From contig JBEKBO010000016.1 in NCBI GenBank assembly GCA_050015355.1, positions 1 to 59,445 on the forward strand: a stretch of DNA of 59,445 nt. Direction: 5' to 3'. The notes under the pieces were generated by a model that saw nothing but the letters and a program-made list of their open reading frames with translations, was not told the origin of the DNA and did no database searches. How positions within the stretch are numbered: position 1 is the stretch's first letter; every line of letters begins with the position of its first letter. Source of the DNA: CAWBRT01 sp050015355 (GTDB lineage: Bacteria; Acidobacteriota; Terriglobia; Terriglobales; Acidobacteriaceae). This document shows positions 9,441 through 16,735 of the stretch, piece by piece. Both the position numbers and the translations under genes were made by a program.

Positions 9441-9571
9441 TTATTTATTCATCCCTCCATCTCGTATCTTGATGCAGCCAAGCAAGTTATTGACATAATT
9501 CCTGCCTAGCATTTTCTTACACAACCATTACACATTTTCAGGGTTCCAACGAGGACAGGGGTCATCCTGCC

Positions 9572-10822
9572 ATGGCGGAGCAATACACCATTCTCGGCGG
9601 CAAGGTTCACGTCTACAAACGCCCGAACAGCGGCTGCTGGCAATGCTCCAGCTACTTCGCCGGCAGGAACCGCCGGACCAGCACGAAGGAAGACAGCCTA
9701 TCCAAAGCGAAGGAGGTTGCCGAGGACTGGTATCTGCAGCTGCGCGGCAAGCTCCGCAGCGGCGAAATCAAAACCGAAAAGACCTTCCGCGACGCATCCG
9801 AACAATTCTTGAAAGAATACGACATCATCACGCAGGGCGAGCGCAGCGCCGTCTATGTCAGCGGCCAGCGCCGCCGTCTGGAGAACCACCTGGTCCCGTT
9901 CTTCGGCCCGATGGGCCTCTCGGAAATCACTGCCGGCAAGATCCAGGAATACCGCATCCACCGCCATGAGGAAGCCGTCGCCGCCTTTGGCAAGCGCCCG
10001 GCCCACAACACCATGCATCAGGAAATGGTGGCCCTGAGACAAACCCTGAAAACTGCCATCCGCCACGGATGGCTCGACCGCCTGCCCGACCTGTCGGAGC
10101 CGTACAGGTCATCCCCGAAAATCTCGCACCGGGCCTGGTTCTCTGCCGAGGAATACAAACAGCTCTACGAGGCCACGCGCAAACGCGCGCACGATCCGAA
10201 GAATGAACGCTATCACTGGGAATCCGAACAGCTCCATGACTACGTGCTGTTTTGCGCCAACACCGGCCTGCGGCCTGACGAAGCGTGGAGGCTTCAGTTC
10301 CGCGACGTGACCATCGTCGAGGACGACACCACCGGCCAGACCATCCTTGAGATCGAAGTACGGGGCAAGCGCGGCGTCGGCTATTGCAAAAGCACCACCG
10401 GCGCCGTGCGACCGTTCGAGCGGCTGAAGGCCCGGCTCCGGCCGCCACGCATGAACGAGGCGGGGAGGGGAGGGCCGCACACCCTGACGAACGACCGGGA
10501 ACTGGCACGCCCGCCGCAACCGACGGACCTGATTTTTCCGAAATGGCAGCGCGAGCTGTTCAAGACGATCCTCGAAGAGGAAAATCTCAGGGTTGACCGT
10601 GAAGGCCAGCCAAGAACGGCTTACAGCCTTCGCCACACGTACATCTGCCTGCGCCTGATGGAGGGCGCAGATATCTACCAGATCGCCAAGAACTGCCGCA
10701 CCAGCGTCGAGATGATCGAGAAATATTACGCCTCGCACATCAAGACGCAGCTCGATGCCGCCGCGATCAACATCATGCGGCCCCGGCTGAAAAAGAAAAA
10801 ACCCACGGGAACAACCGGGTAA
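9572..10822 (+). CDS. int: Tyrosine recombinase / site-specific integrase of the element
   Basis: 416-aa integrase that would catalyse recombination between the element and the tRNA-Leu target. There is an N-terminal Arm-type segment (TILGGKVHVYKRPNSGCW), a core-binding domain around 60-150, and a C-terminal catalytic domain with the first Arg in NTGLRPDEAWRL (about 235), a YSLRHTYICLRL box (about 351-362; Tyr replaces the first His of HxxR) and the nucleophile in EMIEKYYASH (about 386). It is the first gene inside the element, 131 bp from the broken tRNA, and reads toward the intron-bearing tRNA. A TTGACA at 9490-9495 could be part of its promoter; the -10 is not clear. Confidence 0.93.
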   Translation: MAEQYTILGGKVHVYKRPNSGCWQCSSYFAGRNRRTSTKEDSLSKAKEVAEDWYLQLRGKLRSGEIKTEKTFRDASEQFLKEYDIITQGERSAVYVSGQRRRLENHLVPFFGPMGLSEITAGKIQEYRIHRHEEAVAAFGKRPAHNTMHQEMVALRQTLKTAIRHGWLDRLPDLSEPYRSSPKISHRAWFSAEEYKQLYEATRKRAHDPKNERYHWESEQLHDYVLFCANTGLRPDEAWRLQFRDVTIVEDDTTGQTILEIEVRGKRGVGYCKSTTGAVRPFERLKARLRPPRMNEAGRGGPHTLTNDRELARPPQPTDLIFPKWQRELFKTILEEENLRVDREGQPRTAYSLRHTYICLRLMEGADIYQIAKNCRTSVEMIEKYYASHIKTQLDAAAINIMRPRLKKKKPTGTTG

Positions 10823-10858
10823 ATTGCCCCGGCCTGTTTTATGATGAACACGGGCCAC

Positions 10859-11161
10859 GCGGGCGTGGCGGAATGGCAGACGCACCGGACTTAAACGAAA
10901 ACCTGAGTGCCCGCCGGGAAACCGGCGATGCAGAACTGCTCAAATTCGGGGAACCCTGCAATGGCAATCCCGAGCCAAGCCCGGAGAACTCCGGGAAGGT
11001 GTAGAGACTAGACGGGCAGCACCTGAAGCCCCCCGAACGGGGTATGGTGAAGGGATAGTCCAGACCACGAACGCCACCATGGCGGCGGCGAAAGCCGAAG
11101 TGGCATGAAAATCCGTTGGGCCGCAAGGCTCGTGAGGGTTCAACTCCCTCCGCCCGCACCA
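10859..11161 (+). tRNA. tRNA-Leu(UAA) interrupted by a group I intron
   Basis: Exon 1 (10859-10892): acceptor GCGGGCG, D arm GCG...CGC, anticodon stem CCGGA and C-T-T up to U34. Exon 2 (11108-11161): AAAA-TCCG, a long variable arm (GGGCC/GGCTC, class II as expected for Leu), T arm GAGGG-TTCAACT-CCCTC, acceptor CGCCCGC, discriminator A and encoded CCA. Spliced length is 88 nt. The joined anticodon loop is CUUAAAA with anticodon UAA. It differs from the broken host tRNA in the acceptor stem (GCGGGCG against GCCGGGA), so it is not a duplicate of it. It lies 36 bp after the integrase and belongs to the element. Confidence 0.93.
10893..11107 (+). ncRNA. Group I self-splicing intron in the tRNA-Leu anticodon
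   Basis: The 215-nt insertion sits exactly between U34 and A35 and ends in G (11107), the group I omega-G rule. The 5' exon ACUU can pair with GAGU at 10904-10907 to form P1 with the conserved U.G pair at the splice site. Core elements are recognisable: Q GGCAATCCCGAGCCAAGC (10963-10980), R GTGTAGAGACTAGACGGGC (about 10999-11017) and S AAGGGATAGTCC (11050-11061), with P7 from GACTA and TAGTC. A CCCGGAG/CTCCGGG hairpin (10980-10995) and a CCCC/GGGG stem (P8 candidate) lie between. There is no homing endonuclease frame. Position and core match the cyanobacterial and plastid tRNA-Leu intron type (probably subgroup IC3). Confidence 0.9.
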
Positions 11162-11658
11162 CAATTTTCCGGTTTTCTCGGCTCTAACTCCGCTTGCGAT
11201 GAAACCCAAGATTGGTCGCTATATAGCTCCCCTGCCTGCGAGGGATGACAAACCAAGAAGCACCCCGCCATTCCGGCCAGAGCGCACCAAAGCAGGTCTA
11301 AGCATTTCTTTTTCAATCCATTTTCTTCCCCCAAAAAGATACAGGCCGCCCTTCGCGCGTCAAGGGTCGAGATGAACGGCTTTCGCCGCCCTTGACCCGC
11401 TGCGGGACGCCCTGTTCCGGAGGCCTTTGCTTTCCATGAAGAAAATGGATTGGTTTAATGCTGCAAGGATAATCAGGAGCAGGTCACAATCCACCAGCCC
11501 TGCAGGATTTCACCGGCCAAACCGAACAAGGGCAACTCCGTTTACGTTACATCCCTCTATAAGATGGCTTCGGGTATCGGCGAGAATAACGCACAGCTCC
11601 GCCCAGAGCAGCCGCGCTATACAAGCCATGACTGAGATGGTTCCCGCGAGGGATGAAA
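11162..11658. other. Non-coding leader region downstream of the tRNA, with conserved hairpin
   Basis: About 500 bp without a gene I can defend. At 11359-11396 GTCAAGGG and CCCTTGAC enclose a 22-nt loop starting TCGAGATGAACG; the same block recurs at 54683-54725. A start-like ATGAAGAAAATGG at 11437 and an open frame ending in TGA at 11635-11637 are short, lack ribosome sites and look like decayed coding sequence at best. Confidence 0.4.
11359..11396. repeat. Conserved backbone hairpin, copy 1
   Basis: GTCAAGGG (11359-11366) pairs with CCCTTGAC (11389-11396). The 5' arm plus loop start, GTCAAGGGTCGAGATGAACG, is identical over 20 nt to a second copy at 54683, while the rest of the loop differs in sequence and length. 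Conserved arms with a variable loop suggest a binding site or structured RNA. Confidence 0.65.
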
Positions 11659-11862
11659 ATGCCAGACGACGACGTTGAAAAATTCCTTGCTGAGCAGAAG
11701 ACGCATGAAGCCCACCGCCACGAGTTGATCAAGGATCTGCTGCGCCAGAAGGAAGCCGCGATCAAAGCTTTCGACGACAAGCTGGCAAAGCTTGGCTATG
11801 ACGGCGACCACGCTCCGAAACGCAGTCACCACAGCAGGCACGACGACGCCAAGCCGGAATAA
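11659..11862 (+). CDS. Small charged hypothetical protein, 67 aa
   Basis: The ATG at 11659 lies six bases after GAGGG; an in-frame ATG two codons earlier is also possible. The product is very rich in Asp, Glu, Lys and His, with an amphipathic helical stretch (VEKFLAEQKTHEAHRHELIK) and a His/Arg-rich tail. It looks like a small coiled-coil backbone protein of a mobile element. I do not know its function. A terminator follows at 11958. Confidence 0.6.
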   Translation: MPDDDVEKFLAEQKTHEAHRHELIKDLLRQKEAAIKAFDDKLAKLGYDGDHAPKRSHHSRHDDAKPE

Positions 11863-11957
11863 TCTATTTCACGGGTGTGCAATCCAGCCCTGACCATTCT
11901 CCATAAAAACATCTCCCGCCCTGTCTTGCTTCGCGGGATGGGCGGAGGGCAAAAAAG

Positions 11958-11995
11958 GCTAACTGTGTCCTGGGCGAACACAGCTAGCGCTTTTT
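11958..11995 (+). terminator. Rho-independent terminator
   Basis: Stem GCTAaCTGTGT / ACACAGcTAGC with a 9-nt loop, then GC and five Ts. It follows the 67-aa gene. A further G/C hairpin (GGGGGA...TCCCCC, 12031-12047) lies just downstream. Confidence 0.7.
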
Positions 11996-12205
11996 GGGCT
12001 TGTTTGTTGTGAGTTAGACCGGCTAAATTAGGGGGAACGGGTCCCCCTTTCCAACAATAATAATCTGAAAACTATTAAAAAGACATGAAGGACAGCGGGC
12101 GCGGAGTGTATCAGTCACTCTTTCATGTTGTTTGAAAAGCTTTAACCTTTCCGCGTTAGTATCAAAGGAGAGGAGTGTATATCAGGGTTTTGGTTTAACT
12201 GGGCA

Positions 12206-13585
12206 GTGAGCAGGGCTTTGAGTGGATTCATTCGGAAAAGTTTATGTCGATTGATTGCGGGAAGCTATTCCCGCAGTTCCTTGCGGCCCGCCTGTGCGTT
12301 GTTTTCCATAAAACTAACACGCGGCCCCCCGTTTAGGGCACCCCCACTTTTTTTTCTCGCCCTCCTCGCGTTTCTCAGCCCGCTTGCGGCGCACGCCCAG
12401 AGCTATTACTTCACCGGAAGAATCCCGTCGATGCCGGAGGCCACGACCACAAATACCACCTGTGACGGTGACGCCATCGGCTCCATCCGCTACAACACCG
12501 GCAACTCCACCTTCGAAGGCTGCAACGGCACGGCGTGGGCTGATATCAGGAGCGGCGCGACGGCCACGCCGGCGGGCTCCAACACGCAGATTCAGTTCAA
12601 CTCCGGCGGAATCCTCGGTGCCAGCGCGAATTTCACATGGAATAATTCCACCGGCACACTGGGCGTCACCGGCTCTGTCAGCGTATCCAATAGTGTATTG
12701 TTTGGTTTGACAACCGGCCTGGCGGCTCCCGTGGCTATTGATCTTTCGCAACTGGGCGATACCAGCATCTCCAGCCCCAGCAACGGCCAGGTTTTGACCT
12801 ATAACGGCACCTATTGGGTCAACAGCGCGGCCGGCGGCGGGGGCAGCGGTGGACGGCTTGACCAGATCACCGCGGCGACGGCGGCGAACACGATCGACAG
12901 CACGAACAAACCGCAGACCTGGAACTGGAGCACGCTGAGCACCGGCACGGGACTATCGCTGGGAGCGAACGGCCTGACCTCGGGCTCGATCCTGTATGTG
13001 TCGAGCAACGGCACCCTCGGCGTCAACGGCGAGACGGGGCTGAACATCGCGCTGGGCGGCGTCAATGCGACCGGCGCCCAGACGACCTACGGCGAACAGA
13101 TCGCCAACACGCACTCGGGCACCTCGACCAACGTCGGGCTTTATGCGACGGCTTCCGGGGGCTCGAACAACTACGCGGCGATCTTCAACGCGGGCAATGT
13201 CGGCGTCGGCACCACAGCGCCCGGCACCGCGCTCGATGTGAACGGTGGTGTGACGATGGAACCCACGACCGTCACCCTGACAGCCAACAATACCGTCCTC
13301 GCCACGGCGAACAGATCCTACTTCCAGGTGACCTCGGATAACACAACGGAGACGAACAGGATCTTCTGCTTCGGGGCCGGCACCCTCGGTCAGGTTTTGG
13401 TAGTCGAGTGGACCTCGTCGACCAACAGGGGAGAGATCGTCAAAGGCGGCAATTGCAGTGGCGCGACCGGCGCTGTCGCCGCCAGTGTTGCCGTCACCTG
13501 GGCGCCCCGTGGCGCCGAGACCATTCTCCAGCTCATGTACAACGGCACACACTGGGTTCAGATTGCCGGGTCTGCCAACTTCTGA
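12206..13585 (+). CDS. Secreted tail-fibre-like surface protein
   Basis: 459-aa Ser/Thr/Gly/Asn-rich protein with a signal peptide (LFFLALLAFLSPLAAHAQ, cleavage near residue 65). The body has phage tail-fibre or adhesin style segments: an IGSIRYNTGNSTFEGCNGTAWADI-like module (here about 91-114), a GQVLTYNGTYWVN module and GNVGVGTTAPGTALDVNG, a motif common in fibre and intramolecular-chaperone adhesins. The start is uncertain: GTG at 12206 has no ribosome site and leaves a long N-region before the signal peptide; a TTG nearer it is possible. It overlaps no other gene and precedes a second secreted protein sharing the same short module. A role in surface attachment is inferred. Confidence 0.65.
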   Translation: MSRALSGFIRKSLCRLIAGSYSRSSLRPACALFSIKLTRGPPFRAPPLFFLALLAFLSPLAAHAQSYYFTGRIPSMPEATTTNTTCDGDAIGSIRYNTGNSTFEGCNGTAWADIRSGATATPAGSNTQIQFNSGGILGASANFTWNNSTGTLGVTGSVSVSNSVLFGLTTGLAAPVAIDLSQLGDTSISSPSNGQVLTYNGTYWVNSAAGGGGSGGRLDQITAATAANTIDSTNKPQTWNWSTLSTGTGLSLGANGLTSGSILYVSSNGTLGVNGETGLNIALGGVNATGAQTTYGEQIANTHSGTSTNVGLYATASGGSNNYAAIFNAGNVGVGTTAPGTALDVNGGVTMEPTTVTLTANNTVLATANRSYFQVTSDNTTETNRIFCFGAGTLGQVLVVEWTSSTNRGEIVKGGNCSGATGAVAASVAVTWAPRGAETILQLMYNGTHWVQIAGSANF

Positions 13586-13631
13586 TTCACCATCAGTGAT
13601 GGGGAGAGCCGGACACAAGAAAGAAAAACCA

Positions 13632-15833
13632 ATGACCGCCGTCCCGAAATCAGAAGCATGCCCCCGGCCCCGAACGGGGGGCGGAAACCGGAAACCTGAA
13701 GGCAGAACGATACTGTTACTTCTTTTCTGGTTTCTGGTATCCGGTTTCTGGTATCCGGTTTCCGCCTTTGCCGCCTGCAGCACACCGGGGCAGATGACGT
13801 TCAACAGCGACCATCATGTCATGCAATATTGCGATGGCACGAACTGGATCGCCGCGGGGCCCATAGACCCGCCGAACGCGGGGCAACTGCAGATCACAAC
13901 CAGTGGCCTGGTTTGGACTTATACAATCAACGCCACCTCCAGCGCGGCGCTTTCGAACCCTTATAAGGTGGCTTACGATTCGACGAACAAGCGCCTGTTC
14001 GTGGCAGATTATGCGGACAACCGCGTGCTTGTATACGACTTAAGCAAAGGGGTCAGCAGCAACAGCCTGAGCGCCGTTGCCGTGCTTGGGCAAGCGGATT
14101 TTTCCGGCACCTCATTCAATCAGTGCAACTGCGGCACTACGACCGCCAGCACGCTTTATCACCCCGCGGGCCTTGCCTGGGATCCCGTGCACAGTCGCCT
14201 GTTCGTTGCAGACTCGTTCAATAGCCGCATCCTCGTTTTCGACCTGAGCGGCGGCATCACCAATGGCATGGCCGCTTCATGGGTGCTGGGCTCTACCAGT
14301 TTCACCAGCATAAGCGGCACCACGAACCAGTCGAGGGCGGGCTTTCCGACGGGGCTTGCCTATGACTCCGGGAACCAGCGCCTGTTCGTCGGAGAGGTCA
14401 CAACTACCAACCGCTTGGTGGAATATGACTTGAGCGGCGGCATCAGCAACGGCATGAACGCCACCCATGTGCTGGGACAATCGTCATGGAGCGGCAACAC
14501 GGCGAGCAGCGCCCAGGCCGGGATGTCCTCGCCCTACGGCGTTGCCTACGATTCCGCGAATAACCGGCTGTTCGTTGCAGACTCGTACAACATGCGCGTG
14601 ACGATTTTCGATCTGAGCGGCGGAATCACCGACGGCATGAACGCTTTGTATGAATTCGGCCAGACCGGATGGGGCACCAGCACGATTGGAAACGGGCAGG
14701 CGGGGATGCATTATCCCTGGGACGTCTCTTACGACCCCGTCGGCCAGCGCCTGTTCGTGGCGGACAGCTCAAACTCGCGCGTGCTGGATTTCGACCTGAG
14801 TGGCACCATCAGCAACGGCATGAACGCGGCCTATGAACTGGGCCAGCCCAGCTTCACGCTGGCTGGCGGCCCGATGAAAACTGTCTACGCCGCTTTGTAC
14901 GATACGACCCTCGGCATGCTGTTTGTAGGCGATTTCCAAAACGCTCAAGTGGAGGTGTTTCCCCCCTATGCCAGTTGCACCAACACCACGAACGTCACCA
15001 ACGGCCTTCTGGCCTGGTGGCAGCTGAACGACGGCACCGGCAGCAATGCGCTGGACTCCTCCGGCCAGGGCAACGTCGGCCAGATGGGGGGCCACGCCGG
15101 AACCTGGACGGCGGCGGGGAAATTCGGCGGCGCGATCTCCCTAAGCGGGTCCAGCCAGTATTTATCGGTGAACAATGCCGCCTCTCTGAGCGGCATGGCG
15201 GCGCTCACCGTTTCGGCGTGGGTCTATGTGACGAATGGAACCGCCCAGCAGGCTATCGTGTCCAAGCAGCAGACCGCGGGCACTCTCTCTTACCTGCTGG
15301 ATGTCGTCAACAACAATCTGGACTTTCAGGTGCGCAACGCGTCATCCACGCTCGTCGATGCCACCGCCAGCGGCGGGCTGATCCCCAACAACACATGGAC
15401 CCTGATTACCGGCGTCTATGACGGCGCGAACGTATCGGTGTACGTCAATGGGGCGCTGGCCGGCACGCCGGTGGCCCTGACCGGCAATGTGTACACATCA
15501 ACCAGCTATATGGAGATTGGCAGCCTATATCCAACCGGTGCTTTCTTCGCCGGAACCCTCGACGACGTGCGAGTCTACAACCGGGCCCTGAGCAATGCGG
15601 AGATAATGCAGCTCTACTACGGCACACAGCAGGATGGCAATCTGGGGTACAACAACGACCACCACGTCATGCAATATTGCGCGAGCGGCGCTTGGCGCGC
15701 CATGGGCCCAGCAGGCACCGGCGGCTCGGGCTGCACCAGTCCTGCAGGCTCCGAAGGTCGAATGATCTACAACAACGACCATAACATCATGCAGTATTGC
15801 AACGGCACGAGCTGGATCGGCATTGGCAAATGA
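13632..15833 (+). CDS. Secreted protein with NHL-like beta-propeller, LamG domain and YNxDHxxMQYC repeats
   Basis: 733-aa secreted protein. The ATG at 13632 is chosen because it lies shortly before a signal peptide (ILLLLFWFLVSGFWYPVSAF); the open frame extends further up without support. After the signal come five propeller-like repeats, each with an RLFVAD.YN.R..VFDLSGGI type core (about 110-430), then a concanavalin/LamG-like domain (LLAWWQLNDGTGSNALDSSG to LDDVRVYNRALSNAEIMQLY, about 450-660). The motif xYNxDHxxMQYCxGxxW occurs three times: once after the signal peptide and twice at the C terminus. Such proteins bind glycans or other cells at the surface. Function here is unknown; it is probably co-expressed with the fibre-like gene 46 bp upstream. 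Confidence 0.75.
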   Translation: MTAVPKSEACPRPRTGGGNRKPEGRTILLLLFWFLVSGFWYPVSAFAACSTPGQMTFNSDHHVMQYCDGTNWIAAGPIDPPNAGQLQITTSGLVWTYTINATSSAALSNPYKVAYDSTNKRLFVADYADNRVLVYDLSKGVSSNSLSAVAVLGQADFSGTSFNQCNCGTTTASTLYHPAGLAWDPVHSRLFVADSFNSRILVFDLSGGITNGMAASWVLGSTSFTSISGTTNQSRAGFPTGLAYDSGNQRLFVGEVTTTNRLVEYDLSGGISNGMNATHVLGQSSWSGNTASSAQAGMSSPYGVAYDSANNRLFVADSYNMRVTIFDLSGGITDGMNALYEFGQTGWGTSTIGNGQAGMHYPWDVSYDPVGQRLFVADSSNSRVLDFDLSGTISNGMNAAYELGQPSFTLAGGPMKTVYAALYDTTLGMLFVGDFQNAQVEVFPPYASCTNTTNVTNGLLAWWQLNDGTGSNALDSSGQGNVGQMGGHAGTWTAAGKFGGAISLSGSSQYLSVNNAASLSGMAALTVSAWVYVTNGTAQQAIVSKQQTAGTLSYLLDVVNNNLDFQVRNASSTLVDATASGGLIPNNTWTLITGVYDGANVSVYVNGALAGTPVALTGNVYTSTSYMEIGSLYPTGAFFAGTLDDVRVYNRALSNAEIMQLYYGTQQDGNLGYNNDHHVMQYCASGAWRAMGPAGTGGSGCTSPAGSEGRMIYNNDHNIMQYCNGTSWIGIGK

Positions 15834-15948
15834 ATTCCGCCCTCATGCCACATCCAAGGCTCTTCGACATCAGGTGCGCGTGGTTCAATGAATAAAGATT
15901 GGTTACTTATCCGTTGCAAAAGTCATGGTCTTCACTGCAAGGTGAGGA

Positions 15949-16580
15949 ATGTCGCTGCTTTGCCTCCGCTCAACCGCTATACCGTCTTCCCTTAGCGGGT
16001 GGACCATTACTAACCATCAGGGGCTTCCCCGTTATTGGGCAACGCTCTGGATAGATGTAATTAAGGGCGTGCTTTCCGAAGTCACACGCCGAGCCCATCT
16101 GGCAGCCGTTGATCGGTTATATAAATCGATGGCTATTTATCTGACTCCGGTTAACCCAAGATATAGCGGTGGCCGGTAAGCGAGCACCACAACCAATTGC
16201 GTTTACCGGAGTGAAGTAAATAGCCATCATATAAATCATTTGAGTCGCAGTTTGGGGACGATTGCCTTGACCGGGCAATCACTGAATTGGACCTCGATAC
16301 ATTGGAAAGCGGTCTTCAAGGTTTCCTGGCTCAACTTCAGGGTTCTGCGCGCATCGACAATCGAAGTCAACAACACACCTGGCAGAGCGCGATTGGCTTT
16401 ATCATGGACATCCCATGACATTCAGCATCTCGCCGCCCGCGTAGAAAGCAGGCGGTGGACACGGTCTACAACTTGCTCTGGCTTAAACAGAATGATCCAG
16501 AGAAGTACGCCGAGAAGCTTGAGTACGGGGATCGATGCACGAAGTTGTGGGATGACCCAAGGTTGTGTACTTATACATAA
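15949..16580 (+). pseudogene. Disrupted second integrase (tyrosine recombinase N-terminal region)
   Basis: Starts at ATG 15949 with AGGTGAGGA upstream. The first part includes GLPRYWATLWIDVIKGVLSE and RRAHLAAVDRLYKS, typical of the N-terminal core-binding domain of a class of mobile-element integrases. A 101-bp MITE interrupts it after 16127. Removing the MITE and one 9-bp duplication restores the frame through FESQFGDDCLDRAITELD and HTWQSAIGFIMDIP. A TGA at about 16405 then stops it, and open coding resumes (DTVYNLLWLKQNDPEKYAEK) to TAA at 16578-16580. The catalytic domain is absent. It is a dead integrase marking an older insertion on the left side of the defence block. Confidence 0.7.
16128..16228. 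mobile_element. 101-bp MITE with terminal inverted repeats and 9-bp target duplication
   Basis: The ends are inverted repeats matching at 24 of 28 positions: left GATGGCTATTTATCTGACTC..., right (complement) GATGGCTATTTACTTCACTC.... ATATAAATC occurs directly outside both ends (16119-16127 and 16229-16237). No coding capacity. Excision in thought, leaving one ATATAAATC, rejoins the split integrase frame, which independently supports the boundaries. The parent transposase family cannot be named from the sequence alone. Confidence 0.85.
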
Positions 16581-16735
16581 TGAAATCTAAGAGTGATAAT
16601 GTATCTTATGGAATAGTAACTTACGGAAAATATTGTGTTTTTGCCGGGCAGGGGCTTGTTACTTGAGCCGTTCCGGGTCCGTTCTTTCTAGACTAGCGTG
16701 CAAAAATCACACTTTTATGTAGTGACCCCAAGCAG

